Of a stretch of DNA of 64,000 nt, positions 16,051-24,386 are shown in pieces. Under the pieces are notes generated by a model. That model was not told the DNA's origin, searched no databases, and saw only the letters and a list, made by a program, of their open reading frames with translations. Origin of the DNA: Novosphingobium beihaiense (GTDB lineage Bacteria > Pseudomonadota > Alphaproteobacteria > Sphingomonadales > Sphingomonadaceae); assembly GCF_022832375.1 (NCBI RefSeq), contig NZ_JALHLG010000009.1, positions 1 to 64,000 on the forward strand, written 5' to 3'. Position 1 is the first letter of the stretch, and the number at the start of each line of letters is the position of its first letter. Position numbers and translations under genes: made by a program.

Positions 16051-16256
16051 CCCCGGCCTCGCGCGCGCAATCCCGCATCCCGGAGACGGCGGCGAAGGCC
16101 GCTTCGCGGCCACAGACAAGCAGTGAATCCTAGAACCGGGGCGAAACTCGCAGGCCAGAGTCGTCCCCATTCGTGCCGGGCGAAGCCGGAACAGGTAATC
16201 TGCGGCGGCGCTTGGGGTATCGCCGCTGCGCACAGGTGTGCGGATTGCGGACAGCC

Positions 16257-16293
16257 AAAAGGGCCCGGCGGTCTGGGGAAACCCGCCGGGCCC
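16257..16293 (-). terminator. Terminator after fliC
   Basis: GGGCCCGGCGG (16261-16271) pairs with CCGCCGGGCCC (16283-16293). On the minus strand the hairpin is followed by TTTTGG, about 45 nt after the fliC stop. Confidence 0.8.
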
Positions 16294-16337
16294 GAAAACC
16301 TGCTTGGTTAAGGCAGGCTGGTTAACGCGTCTTCAGA

Positions 16338-17162
16338 TTAACGCAGCAGGCTCAGCACGTTCTGCTGGCTCTGGTTGGCCTGCGAGAGCATCGCCGTCGA
16401 AGCCTGCGAGAGAATCTGCGCCTTCGCCATGGCCGTCGTTTCCGAAGAATAGTCGGCGTCCTCGATCCGCGAACGTGCGTCCGAGAGGTTCGTCACGTTG
16501 TTGGTCAGCGTGTTGATCGCCGATTCGAGACGGTTCTGGCCGGCACCCAGCGAAGCGCGGGTGGAGTTAACGTCCGCCAGAGCAAGGTCGACGTTGTCGA
16601 TCGTGGTCGCCGCGGCGGTGTTCGTCGAAACGTCCAGAGCCGTGGTGGTGATGTTGGCTCCGTTGATCGCGGTCGAGGTCAGCGTGATCTGCTCACCCGA
16701 GTTCGCACCGGTCTGGATGTTGAAGGTGACGTCCGTGCCCGACGTGGTCGAGAACAGCGCGTTGCCGTTGAACTTGGTCTGCGACAGCACGTCGCTGATC
16801 TGGCTGGTAAGCGCCGAGACTTCCGACTGCATCGCGTCACGGTCGGTGTTCTGATACGTGCCCGAGGACGACTGGACGGCCAGTTCGCGCACGCGCTGCA
16901 TCATGTTGGTAACTTCCGACAGAGCGCCATCGGCGGTCTGAGCCAGCGAGATACCGTCGTTGGCGTTACGGATGCCCTGGCTCATGCCCTTGATCGACGA
17001 AGTCATCGAGGTTGCAATGGCGAGGCCTGCGGCGTCGTCCTTCGAACCGTTGATGCGCTTGCCGGTCGACAGGCGTTCCATGACCGTGCTCTGCATCTTG
17101 CTGGCAGAGTTCGAGGCGTTCATCGCCTTAATGGCGGAGATATTGGTATTGATAACTGACAT
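16338..17162 (-). CDS. fliC: Flagellin FliC, short form
   Basis: A 274-residue flagellin. The N-terminal D0/D1 helices contain [21 protein letters not shown] and [16 protein letters not shown]; the C-terminal part contains [16 protein letters not shown] and ends NVLSLLR. The central variable region is short, so the filament core is present with a very small exposed domain. ATG 17162 is chosen over an upstream in-frame start because GGGAG precedes it and MSVINTN is the canonical flagellin start. It has its own control region and a terminator. Confidence 0.96.
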   Translation of the reverse strand: MSVINTNISAIKAMNASNSASKMQSTVMERLSTGKRINGSKDDAAGLAIATSMTSSIKGMSQGIRNANDGISLAQTADGALSEVTNMMQRVRELAVQSSSGTYQNTDRDAMQSEVSALTSQISDVLSQTKFNGNALFSTTSGTDVTFNIQTGANSGEQITLTSTAINGANITTTALDVSTNTAAATTIDNVDLALADVNSTRASLGAGQNRLESAINTLTNNVTNLSDARSRIEDADYSSETTAMAKAQILSQASTAMLSQANQSQQNVLSLLR

Positions 17163-17234
17163 TTCAAAGCTCCCGTTAGGTGTCCCGAAGTCCGGGCAAC
17201 CCGACCGGCCCATCCGGCACGGCTGCCAGAGCTA

Positions 17235-17261
17235 AGACCGGCAACGGACCGGCAAAATTAA
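17235..17261 (-). promoter_or_regulatory. Possible sigma-28 promoter of fliC
   Basis: The minus strand shows TTAATTTT, 11 nt, then GCCGGTCT, partly matching TAAAGTTT-N11-GCCGATAA and sharing its layout with the motif upstream of flgM. The predicted start is near 17228. No convincing -24/-12 element was found; the best correctly spaced candidate at 17258-17277 lacks the TTGC -12 context. Confidence 0.4.
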
Positions 17262-17331
17262 GCCGCTTCGTTGCCGGTTTCTTGCCGGAGGCTTGCCGGA
17301 TGGCCTGCAGAGGCTTGCCGCGTAACGGCAA
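17239..17331. promoter_or_regulatory. Helically phased TTGCCG/CGGCAA array between fliC and the FlbD-like gene
   Basis: TTGCCG occurs at 17271, 17282, 17293 and 17315 (steps of 11, 11 and 22 bp). CGGCAA occurs at 17239 and 17250 (11 bp apart) and at 17326, forming TTGCCG-N5-CGGCAA with the copy at 17315. The same half-site forms the palindromes before flgB. One-turn spacing puts all sites on one face of the DNA. It probably binds the sigma-54 activator encoded next door and may also autoregulate it. Confidence 0.6.
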
Positions 17332-17431
17332 AATTAGGGATTAATACGAGGCCTTAAATTTCCGATCTCTTGGACGTTAGGCGCGCATAAGCACCCTCGG
17401 AACTGGTTAATTCCACGGGGGAAATCGAGAC

Positions 17432-18721
17432 ATGGCCGCTCTGGCTCTTAACGATGATTTTGCGCGCCGGCATGGTCCGCTGGCCAACCGCGCAGCCGCA
17501 ATCGCGACGTCGCTGCTCGACTGCGCGGCCATCGATCTGCGTGATGTGAACGACACTTCGCCGCTGCCTCGGGGCGCGCGCACCATCCGCCTGGCGAAGT
17601 CCGCCATACCCACGATGGGCCGCAGCGAGTCCGGCGAAATCAGCCTGGCCTATCACGACGGCGCCAGCGAAGCCTCGCTCGCCATGCTGCTGGCCGCCAT
17701 GGCTGCACCGTCCGAGCCGATCGCCGCAGACCCCGAAAGTCTCTCGATTTTCGCGCTCGCGGACCGCCTCGCCACCAGCGATATTCCCGTTCTTATCAAT
17801 GGCCCGACCGGCACCGGCAAGGAAGTGCTCAGCCGCTTCATCCATGCCCGCAGCGACCGCCGCGATGGCCCGTTCATCGCCGTCAACTGCGCGGCCATGC
17901 CGGAAACCATGCTCGAAGCCATGCTGTTCGGTCACCAGAAGGGCGCCTTCACCGGCGCGACTCAGGCGAGCGAAGGTTTCATACGCGCGGCCGACGGCGG
18001 CACCCTGCTGCTCGACGAAATCGCCGAAATGCCGCTCCAGCTTCAGGCCAAGCTGCTGCGCGCGCTGCAGGAACAGGAAGTGGTTCCGATCGGTGCGACT
18101 CAGGCGATTAAGGTTAACATCCGGGTAATCGCATGCGCTAACCGTGACCTTCCGGCCGAAGTGGCCGAAGGCCGTTTCCGCGCCGACCTTTACTATCGCC
18201 TCAATGTCTTCCCGCTGACGCTGCGCCCGCTGCGCGAGCGCCCGGACGACATCGCCCCGCTCGCCTTCGCCATGGCGCTTCGCCACGCGCCCGATCCGGC
18301 CCGCGTTCCGGTGCTCTCCGAAGGTGCGCTGGCCATGCTCAAGCTGCACCAGTGGCCGGGCAATGTCCGCGAGCTGGAAAACGTCATGCGCCGCGCGCTG
18401 CTGCTGGCCCACGGCAAGGACATGATCTCGCCCGAGGAAATCGTGTTCGACAGCCCGGCCCGTCTCGTTGCTGCTCCGGCCCCCGCCTCGATGGAAGCGC
18501 TCGCCGCCGCCTCGGCCGCCGAAGCGCCGCGCCGCCTGTCGAGCGTCGTCCAGATTTCCGAAGCCCGTGCAATCATGGAAACGCTCGAAGCCTGCGGCGG
18601 CAACCGCGGCCGGGCGGCCCGCGAGCTGGGCATTTCGGAACGCACCCTTCGCTACCGCCTCGCCTCGCTGCGCGAGGCCGGCATTGAGATCGGCCGCACT
18701 GCGGCCGGCGGCCGGCGATGA
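17432..18721 (+). CDS. Sigma-54-dependent flagellar activator, FlbD-like, no receiver domain
   Basis: A 429-residue bacterial enhancer-binding protein. The AAA+ domain has Walker A GPTGTGKE (124-131), the sigma-54 contact loop GAFTGA (171-176), Walker B GGTLLLDE and the WPGNVRELENV sensor II region. A Fis-type helix-turn-helix ends the protein (NRGRAARELGISERTLRYRL). The first roughly 95 residues show no receiver domain. The GGGGGA site 9 nt before the ATG supports the start. It overlaps fliE by ATGA and is divergent from fliC. It should activate the -24/-12 promoters in this island. Confidence 0.92.
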   Translation: MAALALNDDFARRHGPLANRAAAIATSLLDCAAIDLRDVNDTSPLPRGARTIRLAKSAIPTMGRSESGEISLAYHDGASEASLAMLLAAMAAPSEPIAADPESLSIFALADRLATSDIPVLINGPTGTGKEVLSRFIHARSDRRDGPFIAVNCAAMPETMLEAMLFGHQKGAFTGATQASEGFIRAADGGTLLLDEIAEMPLQLQAKLLRALQEQEVVPIGATQAIKVNIRVIACANRDLPAEVAEGRFRADLYYRLNVFPLTLRPLRERPDDIAPLAFAMALRHAPDPARVPVLSEGALAMLKLHQWPGNVRELENVMRRALLLAHGKDMISPEEIVFDSPARLVAAPAPASMEALAAASAAEAPRRLSSVVQISEARAIMETLEACGGNRGRAARELGISERTLRYRLASLREAGIEIGRTAAGGRR

Positions 18722-19104
18722 GCGGGGTCTCGGGCATCGGCGGTGGCGCCGGCGGTGTCCATCAGATCATGCAGATGCGCCAGCAGATCATTCAGCGTAA
18801 TGATCTGCTCCAGCAGCTGCATTCCACGCAGGGCACCGACGCCAGCACGGCTGCGGCTCCGGCCCAGCCGCAGGAGCCCGCCAATGGCGGCTTTGCCGAT
18901 ACGCTGAAGAACGCGCTCGACGGGGTGAGTGCCGTGCAGTCGAAAGCCGAAGGGCTGACCGAAGCCTATCAGAAGGGCGAAGTGACCGACGTCGCCAAGG
19001 TCATGCTTGCCCGCCAGGAAGCCGGCGTTGCTTTCGAAGCAACCCTGCAGGTTCGTAACAAACTGCTGTCCGCCTATCAGGACATCATGCGCATGGGGGT
19101 CTGA
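18718..19104 (+). CDS. fliE: Hook-basal body protein FliE
   Basis: A 128-residue protein linking the MS ring to the rod. The conserved half is FADTLKNALDGVSAVQSKAEGL followed by DVAKVMLARQEAGVAFEATLQVRNKLLSAYQDIMRM. The start overlaps the activator gene (ATGA), so regulator and basal body genes are coupled. Confidence 0.95.
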   Translation: MSGVSGIGGGAGGVHQIMQMRQQIIQRNDLLQQLHSTQGTDASTAAAPAQPQEPANGGFADTLKNALDGVSAVQSKAEGLTEAYQKGEVTDVAKVMLARQEAGVAFEATLQVRNKLLSAYQDIMRMGV

Positions 19105-19110
19105 TAAGAC

Positions 19111-20910
19111 ATGTCCGATCTCGTTCCCGCAACTCCCGATGGTGCGTCAGGCGCCGGTATTCCGGCGCCTGCCTCCATGTTCGCACCGCTCATGGACCCG
19201 GCGGGCGGCAGCGTTCTGACGCGCCTGTCCGCGTTCACCGCGCAACCGTCCATCAAGAAGATTCTGCCCGCGTTCGTGGGCCTTTCGGCCATTGGCGGCG
19301 CTCTGCTGGCATGGAGCGCGCTGTCGCCCGATCCGCAGCGCACGCTCTATTCGCAGCTTGATGACAGCGACCGCGCGGGCGTTGCCGCCGCGCTGGATCA
19401 GGCCTCGATCAATTACCACATCGACAATTCCACCGGCGCCATCACCGTCGCGGACAGCGACTATTACAAGGCGCGAATGCTGGTGGCCTCCAACGGCGCC
19501 CTGGCCACGCCCGCAAGCGGCGACGAAATGCTCGACAAGATGCCGATGGGCGCCAGCCGCACGCTGGAAGGCGAGCGCATGCGTTCTGCCCGCGAGCACG
19601 ACCTGCAGCTGACGATCGGTGAGATCGACGGCGTCGGATCGGTCCGCGTTCACCTGGCGGAGGGCGAAAAGTCCGTCTTCGTGCGCGACAACGTGGCGCC
19701 TACGGCATCGGTCATGGTGCGCATGAAGTCCGGCCGCCAGCTCAGTTCCAGCCAGGTTTCCGCGATCGTCAATCTGGTCGCCGGATCGGTGCCCGGCCTC
19801 TCGCCGGACGCGGTCCGCGTGGTGGATCAGCACGGCCGTCTGCTGTCCGACAGCAGCAGCGGGGTCGATTCCGACCGGCTCGACCTGCAGGCCCGCATGG
19901 AAAGCAAGCTGCGCGAACAGGTCTCGCAGCTCCTGCGCCCGGTGCTCGGCGAAGGCAACTTCACTTCCGAGATTCAGGTCGATCTCGACATGAGCGAAGT
20001 CACCGCCGCGCGCGAAAGCTACGACAAGGATGGCGTGGTTCGCAGCGAATCCGAACAGCAGTCCAAAACCACCGGCGCGTCCCAGGCGCCTGTCGGTGTG
20101 CCCGGCGTGCTCTCCAACACGCCGCCCGCCGCCACGCAGGCCGCGCCTGCGGCCCCGCAGGGCACGCAGCCGCAGCCCGCAGCCACGCCGCCAACCAGCG
20201 GCGAATCCTCCTCCACCCGCACGTATGAACTGGGCCGCGAAGTTTCGGTGTCCAGCAACGGCCCGGGTTCGATCAAGCGCCTCTCGGTCGCAGTGGCCAT
20301 CAGTGCCGATGCCATGAAGGGCTCCAAGCCCCAGGATATCAAGGACCTGGAAGCGCTGGTCAGCGCCGCCGTCGGTGCCGATCCCCGCCGCGGCGATCAG
20401 GTCAAGATCATGACCCGCAGCTTCGAGCCGGTGTCTGAAGAAACCCTGCCCTTTTACGAGACCAGCTGGTTCGCGATGCTCGTGCGCAACGGCGCGGCGG
20501 TTCTGGCGGTTCTGCTGGTCCTGCTGCTGGGCGTGCGCCCCGTCATCAAGGCGCTTCGCGGCGACAAGCCCGCGAAGGACAAGAAGGCGAAGAAAAGCAA
20601 GAAGGGCGCCTCGGACGAGGACGATGACGAAGACGGGGAAAACGCGGAGTCCGAAGGCCAGCAGCCCGGCGGCGCCGAAGGCCTCGGCCCGGACGGCCAG
20701 CCTGCAACGGCATCGCTGATTCACCCGAACAGCCTGCTGGGCGCGGAAGGCGTGGAAATCGAGATGCACCGGTCGGACCTGCTGACCCGCCAGCTCGATC
20801 TCGCCCAGCGCCTCGTTTCCGAACAGCCCGCCAGCGCGGTCGCCGCGCTGCGCCAGATGCTCCATGAACCGCCCGCCGATGAGGACGAGGCCAAGCAGGA
20901 AGCCGCGTGA
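19111..20910 (+). CDS. fliF: Flagellar MS-ring protein FliF
   Basis: A 599-residue MS-ring subunit. The N-terminal membrane span is near 50-69, followed by a YscJ-like ring-building motif region (YSQLDDSDRAGVAAAL, then GEIDGVGSVRVHLA). The second span (about 455-475) contains AMLVRNGAAVLAVLLVLLLG. A Lys- and then Asp/Glu-rich cytoplasmic linker leads to a C-terminal FliG-binding helix (LTRQLDLAQRLVSEQPASAV). A Pro/Ala/Gln-rich segment near 330-375 is species-specific. The stop overlaps fliG. Confidence 0.96.
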   Translation: MSDLVPATPDGASGAGIPAPASMFAPLMDPAGGSVLTRLSAFTAQPSIKKILPAFVGLSAIGGALLAWSALSPDPQRTLYSQLDDSDRAGVAAALDQASINYHIDNSTGAITVADSDYYKARMLVASNGALATPASGDEMLDKMPMGASRTLEGERMRSAREHDLQLTIGEIDGVGSVRVHLAEGEKSVFVRDNVAPTASVMVRMKSGRQLSSSQVSAIVNLVAGSVPGLSPDAVRVVDQHGRLLSDSSSGVDSDRLDLQARMESKLREQVSQLLRPVLGEGNFTSEIQVDLDMSEVTAARESYDKDGVVRSESEQQSKTTGASQAPVGVPGVLSNTPPAATQAAPAAPQGTQPQPAATPPTSGESSSTRTYELGREVSVSSNGPGSIKRLSVAVAISADAMKGSKPQDIKDLEALVSAAVGADPRRGDQVKIMTRSFEPVSEETLPFYETSWFAMLVRNGAAVLAVLLVLLLGVRPVIKALRGDKPAKDKKAKKSKKGASDEDDDEDGENAESEGQQPGGAEGLGPDGQPATASLIHPNSLLGAEGVEIEMHRSDLLTRQLDLAQRLVSEQPASAVAALRQMLHEPPADEDEAKQEAA

Positions 20911-21917
20911 TGAGTGAAGTCGTTCCCCTGCGCGCGTCCGACAGCGCCGCGGTCATGATGATGCTTCTGGCCGAAGACCAGACCGCGCGCATCCTGTCCG
21001 AACTGGAACCCGAAGAGCTGCGCATGCTCGGCGAGAAAATGTGCGCGCTGGGCGAAATCAGCCCGGAAATCATCGCTCAGGCCATCACCGGCTTCGTCGA
21101 CAAGACCGAGACGCTCGGCCTTGTCGCGCATAACCGCGTGAACCAGGTCCGCTCGATGATGAACAACGCCCTGGGCGATGTGAAGACCGAAAACCTGATG
21201 CGCCGCATCGTTCCCGAGGCTCCGCAGACCTCGACGCTGGAACTGGCGCGCTGGCTCAATCCAGAAGCGCTGGTGCCGCTGGTCAAGGACGAACACCCGC
21301 AGACGATCGCGGTGCTGCTGATCCAGCTCGATCCCGAAGTGGCGGCCGAAGTGCTGCATTCGCTTCCGGGCGAAATTCAGCCGCAGATCATCCACCGCAT
21401 CGCCACGCTGGGTCCGGTCGCCCCGCCCGCGCTGGAAATGCTGGAAGAACTGCTGAACCAGCGCATCACCGAATGCCACGGCCAGCGCCCGCTGCAGATG
21501 GGCGGTGCGCGCGAGGCGGCGGAGATCATCAACGGCACCGGCAAGGTCACCGAAAAGCGGATCATGAGCGAGCTCAACAAGCTCGACAAGCCGATGGCCA
21601 AGAAGATCGAGGAAGAGATGTTCAAGTTCGAGCACCTCTTCGTGCTCGAACCCATGGCCATGGGCGCGCTGCTGCGCGATGTCCCCAGCGACACCCTGAT
21701 CGACGCCCTGAAGGGCATTGGCGAGGAAGAACGCGACTTCTTCTTCCGCGCGATGTCGAGCCGTGCGGCCGATGGCGTGAAGGACGAAATCGCCGCCCGC
21801 GGCCGGACCAAGCTGGCCGACGTGGTCGCCGCGCAGAAGGAGATCGTGACGATCGCCCGCAAGCTGGCGGCCGACGGCACCATCGTGTTCGGTTCGAGCG
21901 ACGACGACTATGTCTGA
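20910..21917 (+). CDS. fliG: Flagellar switch protein FliG
   Basis: A 335-residue rotor protein coupling MotA to rotation. It shows the middle EHPQTIAVLLIQL motif and a C-terminal charged-helix region (FEHLFVLEPMAMGALLRDVPSDTL). Length is normal. ATG 20910 overlaps the fliF stop by one base (TGATG); a GTG three bases earlier is an alternative. It overlaps fliH by 8 bp. Confidence 0.96.
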   Translation: MSEVVPLRASDSAAVMMMLLAEDQTARILSELEPEELRMLGEKMCALGEISPEIIAQAITGFVDKTETLGLVAHNRVNQVRSMMNNALGDVKTENLMRRIVPEAPQTSTLELARWLNPEALVPLVKDEHPQTIAVLLIQLDPEVAAEVLHSLPGEIQPQIIHRIATLGPVAPPALEMLEELLNQRITECHGQRPLQMGGAREAAEIINGTGKVTEKRIMSELNKLDKPMAKKIEEEMFKFEHLFVLEPMAMGALLRDVPSDTLIDALKGIGEEERDFFFRAMSSRAADGVKDEIAARGRTKLADVVAAQKEIVTIARKLAADGTIVFGSSDDDYV

Positions 21918-22569
21918 CCTCGGCTTTCCTTTGCCGAAGGCGGAATTCAGCCTGCTCGAAGCCTTCGCGAAGCCGCGCGGGTTCACACCGGACAAGCGCT
22001 TCGGCGCGCTGGCCGGTGCCGGGCCCGAGCCGGAACCGGCGCCTGCCCCCGAACCCGAGCCTGAGCCCGAAACCCCGCCGCCCGCCGAGGACGAAGCGCC
22101 CGACCCGGTCGCGGAAGCCTTTGCCCAGGGCTTTGCCGCCGGGCACGAGCAGGCCCAGACCGAAGCCCAGGCCCGCGCCGCCGAAGACGCTGCCGCGTTC
22201 GAAGGGCTCAAACTTTCCTTCGCCCGGCTCGATGCCGCGCTGGAAGAAGAACTGCGTCTGCGCCTGCGGGACACTGTCACCGCGCTGTGCGAAGCCGCGC
22301 TGGCGCCGCTGGCCATCGACGAGGACGCGCTGATGCGCCGCATCACCCGCGCCGCCTCGATGCTGGCCCGCGCCGACGACGAACGCGTGATCCGCCTTCA
22401 CCCGGACGATATCAAACTGATCGAACCGCGCCTCGCCGAAGACTGGCAAGTGCAGCCCGATCCCAAGCTCGAACGCGGCACCGTGCGCATCGAAAGCCAG
22501 AATGGCGGCGTGGAGGACGGCCCGGCCACCTGGCGCCTCGCCATTGCCGAGGCCATGCACCAGTGCTGA
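21910..22569 (+). CDS. fliH: Flagellar export ATPase regulator FliH
   Basis: A 219-residue protein between fliG and fliI. It has a Pro/Glu repeat near 37-65, then a coiled-coil GHEQAQTEAQARAAED segment and a C-terminal domain that binds the FliI N-terminus. FliH tethers FliI to the export gate and C ring. The family is divergent; order and architecture carry the call. It overlaps fliI by 7 bp. Confidence 0.87.
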   Translation: MSDLGFPLPKAEFSLLEAFAKPRGFTPDKRFGALAGAGPEPEPAPAPEPEPEPETPPPAEDEAPDPVAEAFAQGFAAGHEQAQTEAQARAAEDAAAFEGLKLSFARLDAALEEELRLRLRDTVTALCEAALAPLAIDEDALMRRITRAASMLARADDERVIRLHPDDIKLIEPRLAEDWQVQPDPKLERGTVRIESQNGGVEDGPATWRLAIAEAMHQC

Positions 22570-23885
22570 AGCTCTGGGATTCGGTACTGACGGACCTTGG
22601 CGGCGAAGCGGTCGATCTTGCCCCGCGCCGCTTTGGCCGCGTCGTCGCCTGCGATGGCGGTCTGCTGGAAGTGAGCGGCCTGTCCGTGCCGGTGGGCGCG
22701 ATGTGCCGCATCGCCCATCGCGGCGACCTTTCGATTTCCGCCGAAGTCATCGGCTTTCGCAACGGCCGCACGATGATGATGCTGCTGGGCGACACGATCA
22801 TGCTGCGCCCCGGCGCGCGCGTCTGCCCGGAAGGGCGCCCCGGCATGCTGCCGGTGGGCGACGGTTTCCTCGGCCGCGCGGTCGATGGCGAAGGGCTGCC
22901 CATCGACGGCGGCCCGGCCATCCACTCGCGCATGGAATGGCCCGCGGGCGGCGTGCGCACCTCCGCGCTCGACCGCAGCCCGGTGCGCGAGACGTTCGAT
23001 ACCGGCGTGCGCGCGCTCAATGCCCTCACTACGTTCGGCATTGGCCAGCGCATCGGCGTGATGGCCGGGTCCGGCGTCGGCAAGTCGGTGCTGATCGACA
23101 TGATCGCGCGCGGCTCCAGCGCCGATGTCGTGATCGTCGGCCTGATCGGCGAGCGCGCGCGCGAAGTTTCCGACTTCGTCGAACGGCACATGAACGCCGA
23201 CAAGAAGGACAAGACGGTGGTCGTGGCGGTTCCGGCCGACCATGCGCCCAACTTGCGCCTGCGCGGCGCGATGCTCGCCACCTCGATGGCCGAGCACTTC
23301 CGCGCGCAGGGCAAGAAAGTCCTGCTGATCATGGACAGCCTGACCCGCGTGGCCCACGCCGCGCGCGAGATCGGCCTGCTGCTGGGCGAGCCCGGCGCGG
23401 CGCGCGGCTATCCGCCTTCCGCCCTCGCCACGATAACAAAACTGGTCGAGCGTGCTGGCAATTCGGCCGCTACCGGAGGCTCGGTGACGGGCCTCTACAC
23501 CGTGCTGGCCGATGGCGACAACCAGGACGATCCGGTGGTCGATACCGCGCGTTCGATCCTCGACGGCCATATCGTGCTCTCGCGCGATCTTGCGCAGCGC
23601 GGGCAATATCCGGCAGTGGACATCGCCGCTTCGCTCAGCCGCGTGATGAACGATATCGTGCCCCAGCAGCATCAGGATCTCGCCCGCGAATTCCGCGCGC
23701 TGACAGCCAGTTACGAGGCCAACCGCGATCTCGTTCTGATGGGCGCCTATCGCGCCGGGGCCGATCATCAACTGGACCGCGCCATTGCCATGCACGATCT
23801 GCTGACCGCCTTCCTGTGCCAGTCCGCGCGCGAGACGATCAATCTGGAAGACAGCGCCGCGCAACTGGTGGCGCTGCTGGGATGA
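22563..23885 (+). CDS. fliI: Flagellar export ATPase FliI
   Basis: A 440-residue F1-beta-like ATPase. Walker A is GSGVGKS (169-175); also seen are VGLIGERAREVSDFVE, Walker B region VLLIMDSLTRVAHA and GEPGAARGYPPS. It energises flagellar protein export. The start is GTG at 22563, inside the end of fliH, because family alignment begins there and no ATG is available nearby. Its TGA overlaps a 15-codon open frame leading to fliJ. Confidence 0.96.
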   Translation: MLKLWDSVLTDLGGEAVDLAPRRFGRVVACDGGLLEVSGLSVPVGAMCRIAHRGDLSISAEVIGFRNGRTMMMLLGDTIMLRPGARVCPEGRPGMLPVGDGFLGRAVDGEGLPIDGGPAIHSRMEWPAGGVRTSALDRSPVRETFDTGVRALNALTTFGIGQRIGVMAGSGVGKSVLIDMIARGSSADVVIVGLIGERAREVSDFVERHMNADKKDKTVVVAVPADHAPNLRLRGAMLATSMAEHFRAQGKKVLLIMDSLTRVAHAAREIGLLLGEPGAARGYPPSALATITKLVERAGNSAATGGSVTGLYTVLADGDNQDDPVVDTARSILDGHIVLSRDLAQRGQYPAVDIAASLSRVMNDIVPQQHQDLAREFRALTASYEANRDLVLMGAYRAGADHQLDRAIAMHDLLTAFLCQSARETINLEDSAAQLVALLG

Positions 23886-23929
23886 CCGCGGTGCCGCCCG
23901 TCCGGCCCAGCCCTGAGGCGATGCTGTGA
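23882..23929 (+). CDS. 15-codon frame bridging fliI and fliJ
   Basis: ATG at 23882 overlaps the fliI stop as ATGA and the TGA at 23927-23929 overlaps the fliJ GTG start as GTGA. The peptide would be MTAVPPVRPSPEAML. It may serve only as a translational relay between fliI and fliJ. Whether it is translated is unknown, and the overlaps could be chance. Confidence 0.35.
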   Translation: MTAVPPVRPSPEAML

Positions 23930-24351
23930 AGGAAGAAAAACAGCGCCTCGCCCGGCTGAAGCGGCTTGAGAAGATCCGCGCCATCGCCAAGCAGACGGCC
24001 GCCGTGGAAGCGGCGCAGGCCGAAAGCACCCTTACCCAGCTGCGCACGCTATCCGAACGCACGCGGCGCATGGCCTCCGACTATGCCAGCCGCCGCGAGG
24101 CTGCCGACGGTGCCGCGCTGCACCAGCTCGGGCGCTTCGTCTCCGGCTTGCAGGCACTCAGCCGCACCACCGATGGCGATGCCCTGCGCGCGCAATCGAT
24201 CGCTGATGCCAAGCAGCGCGAGCTCGCCGAAGCCGAGCGCCGCCGTGCCGCCATCGAAGAGCGCGCCGAGCTGCAGGCACGCCTGATCGCGAAAGCTTCC
24301 GAACAGCCTGTTCTTACTAGCAGAAAGGGATCTGGCACGGATCTTGATTAA
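23926..24351 (+). CDS. fliJ: Flagellar export protein FliJ
   Basis: A 141-residue, highly charged protein predicted to be almost entirely coiled coil (Lys/Arg/Glu/Ala heptads from 5 to about 120). FliJ is the stalk of the FliH/I/J ATPase and a chaperone escort. Sequence similarity is weak, so the call depends on length, coiled coil and position between fliI and fliK. The start is GTG at 23926 with GAGG about 7 nt upstream. The stop overlaps an upstream fliK start (TAATG). Confidence 0.82.
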   Translation: MKEEKQRLARLKRLEKIRAIAKQTAAVEAAQAESTLTQLRTLSERTRRMASDYASRREAADGAALHQLGRFVSGLQALSRTTDGDALRAQSIADAKQRELAEAERRRAAIEERAELQARLIAKASEQPVLTSRKGSGTDLD

Positions 24352-24386
24352 TGTTCTGCGAAGACAGGACAGAGGACCCGTTGCAC

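Noticed and set aside
17258..17277. Possible -24/-12 promoter for fliC
   Set aside because: Spacing is right but the -12 context (CGGCTT) is poor and the match arises from the phased TTGCCG array.
19147..20865. A 572-residue minus-strand open frame opposite fliF
   Set aside because: Composition of an antisense shadow; fliF on the other strand is certain.
24333..24347. TGGCACGGATCTTGA, sigma-54-like sequence before fliK
   Set aside because: The -12 dinucleotide is GA rather than GC, the most conserved position, and the site lies within fliJ. Probably chance.
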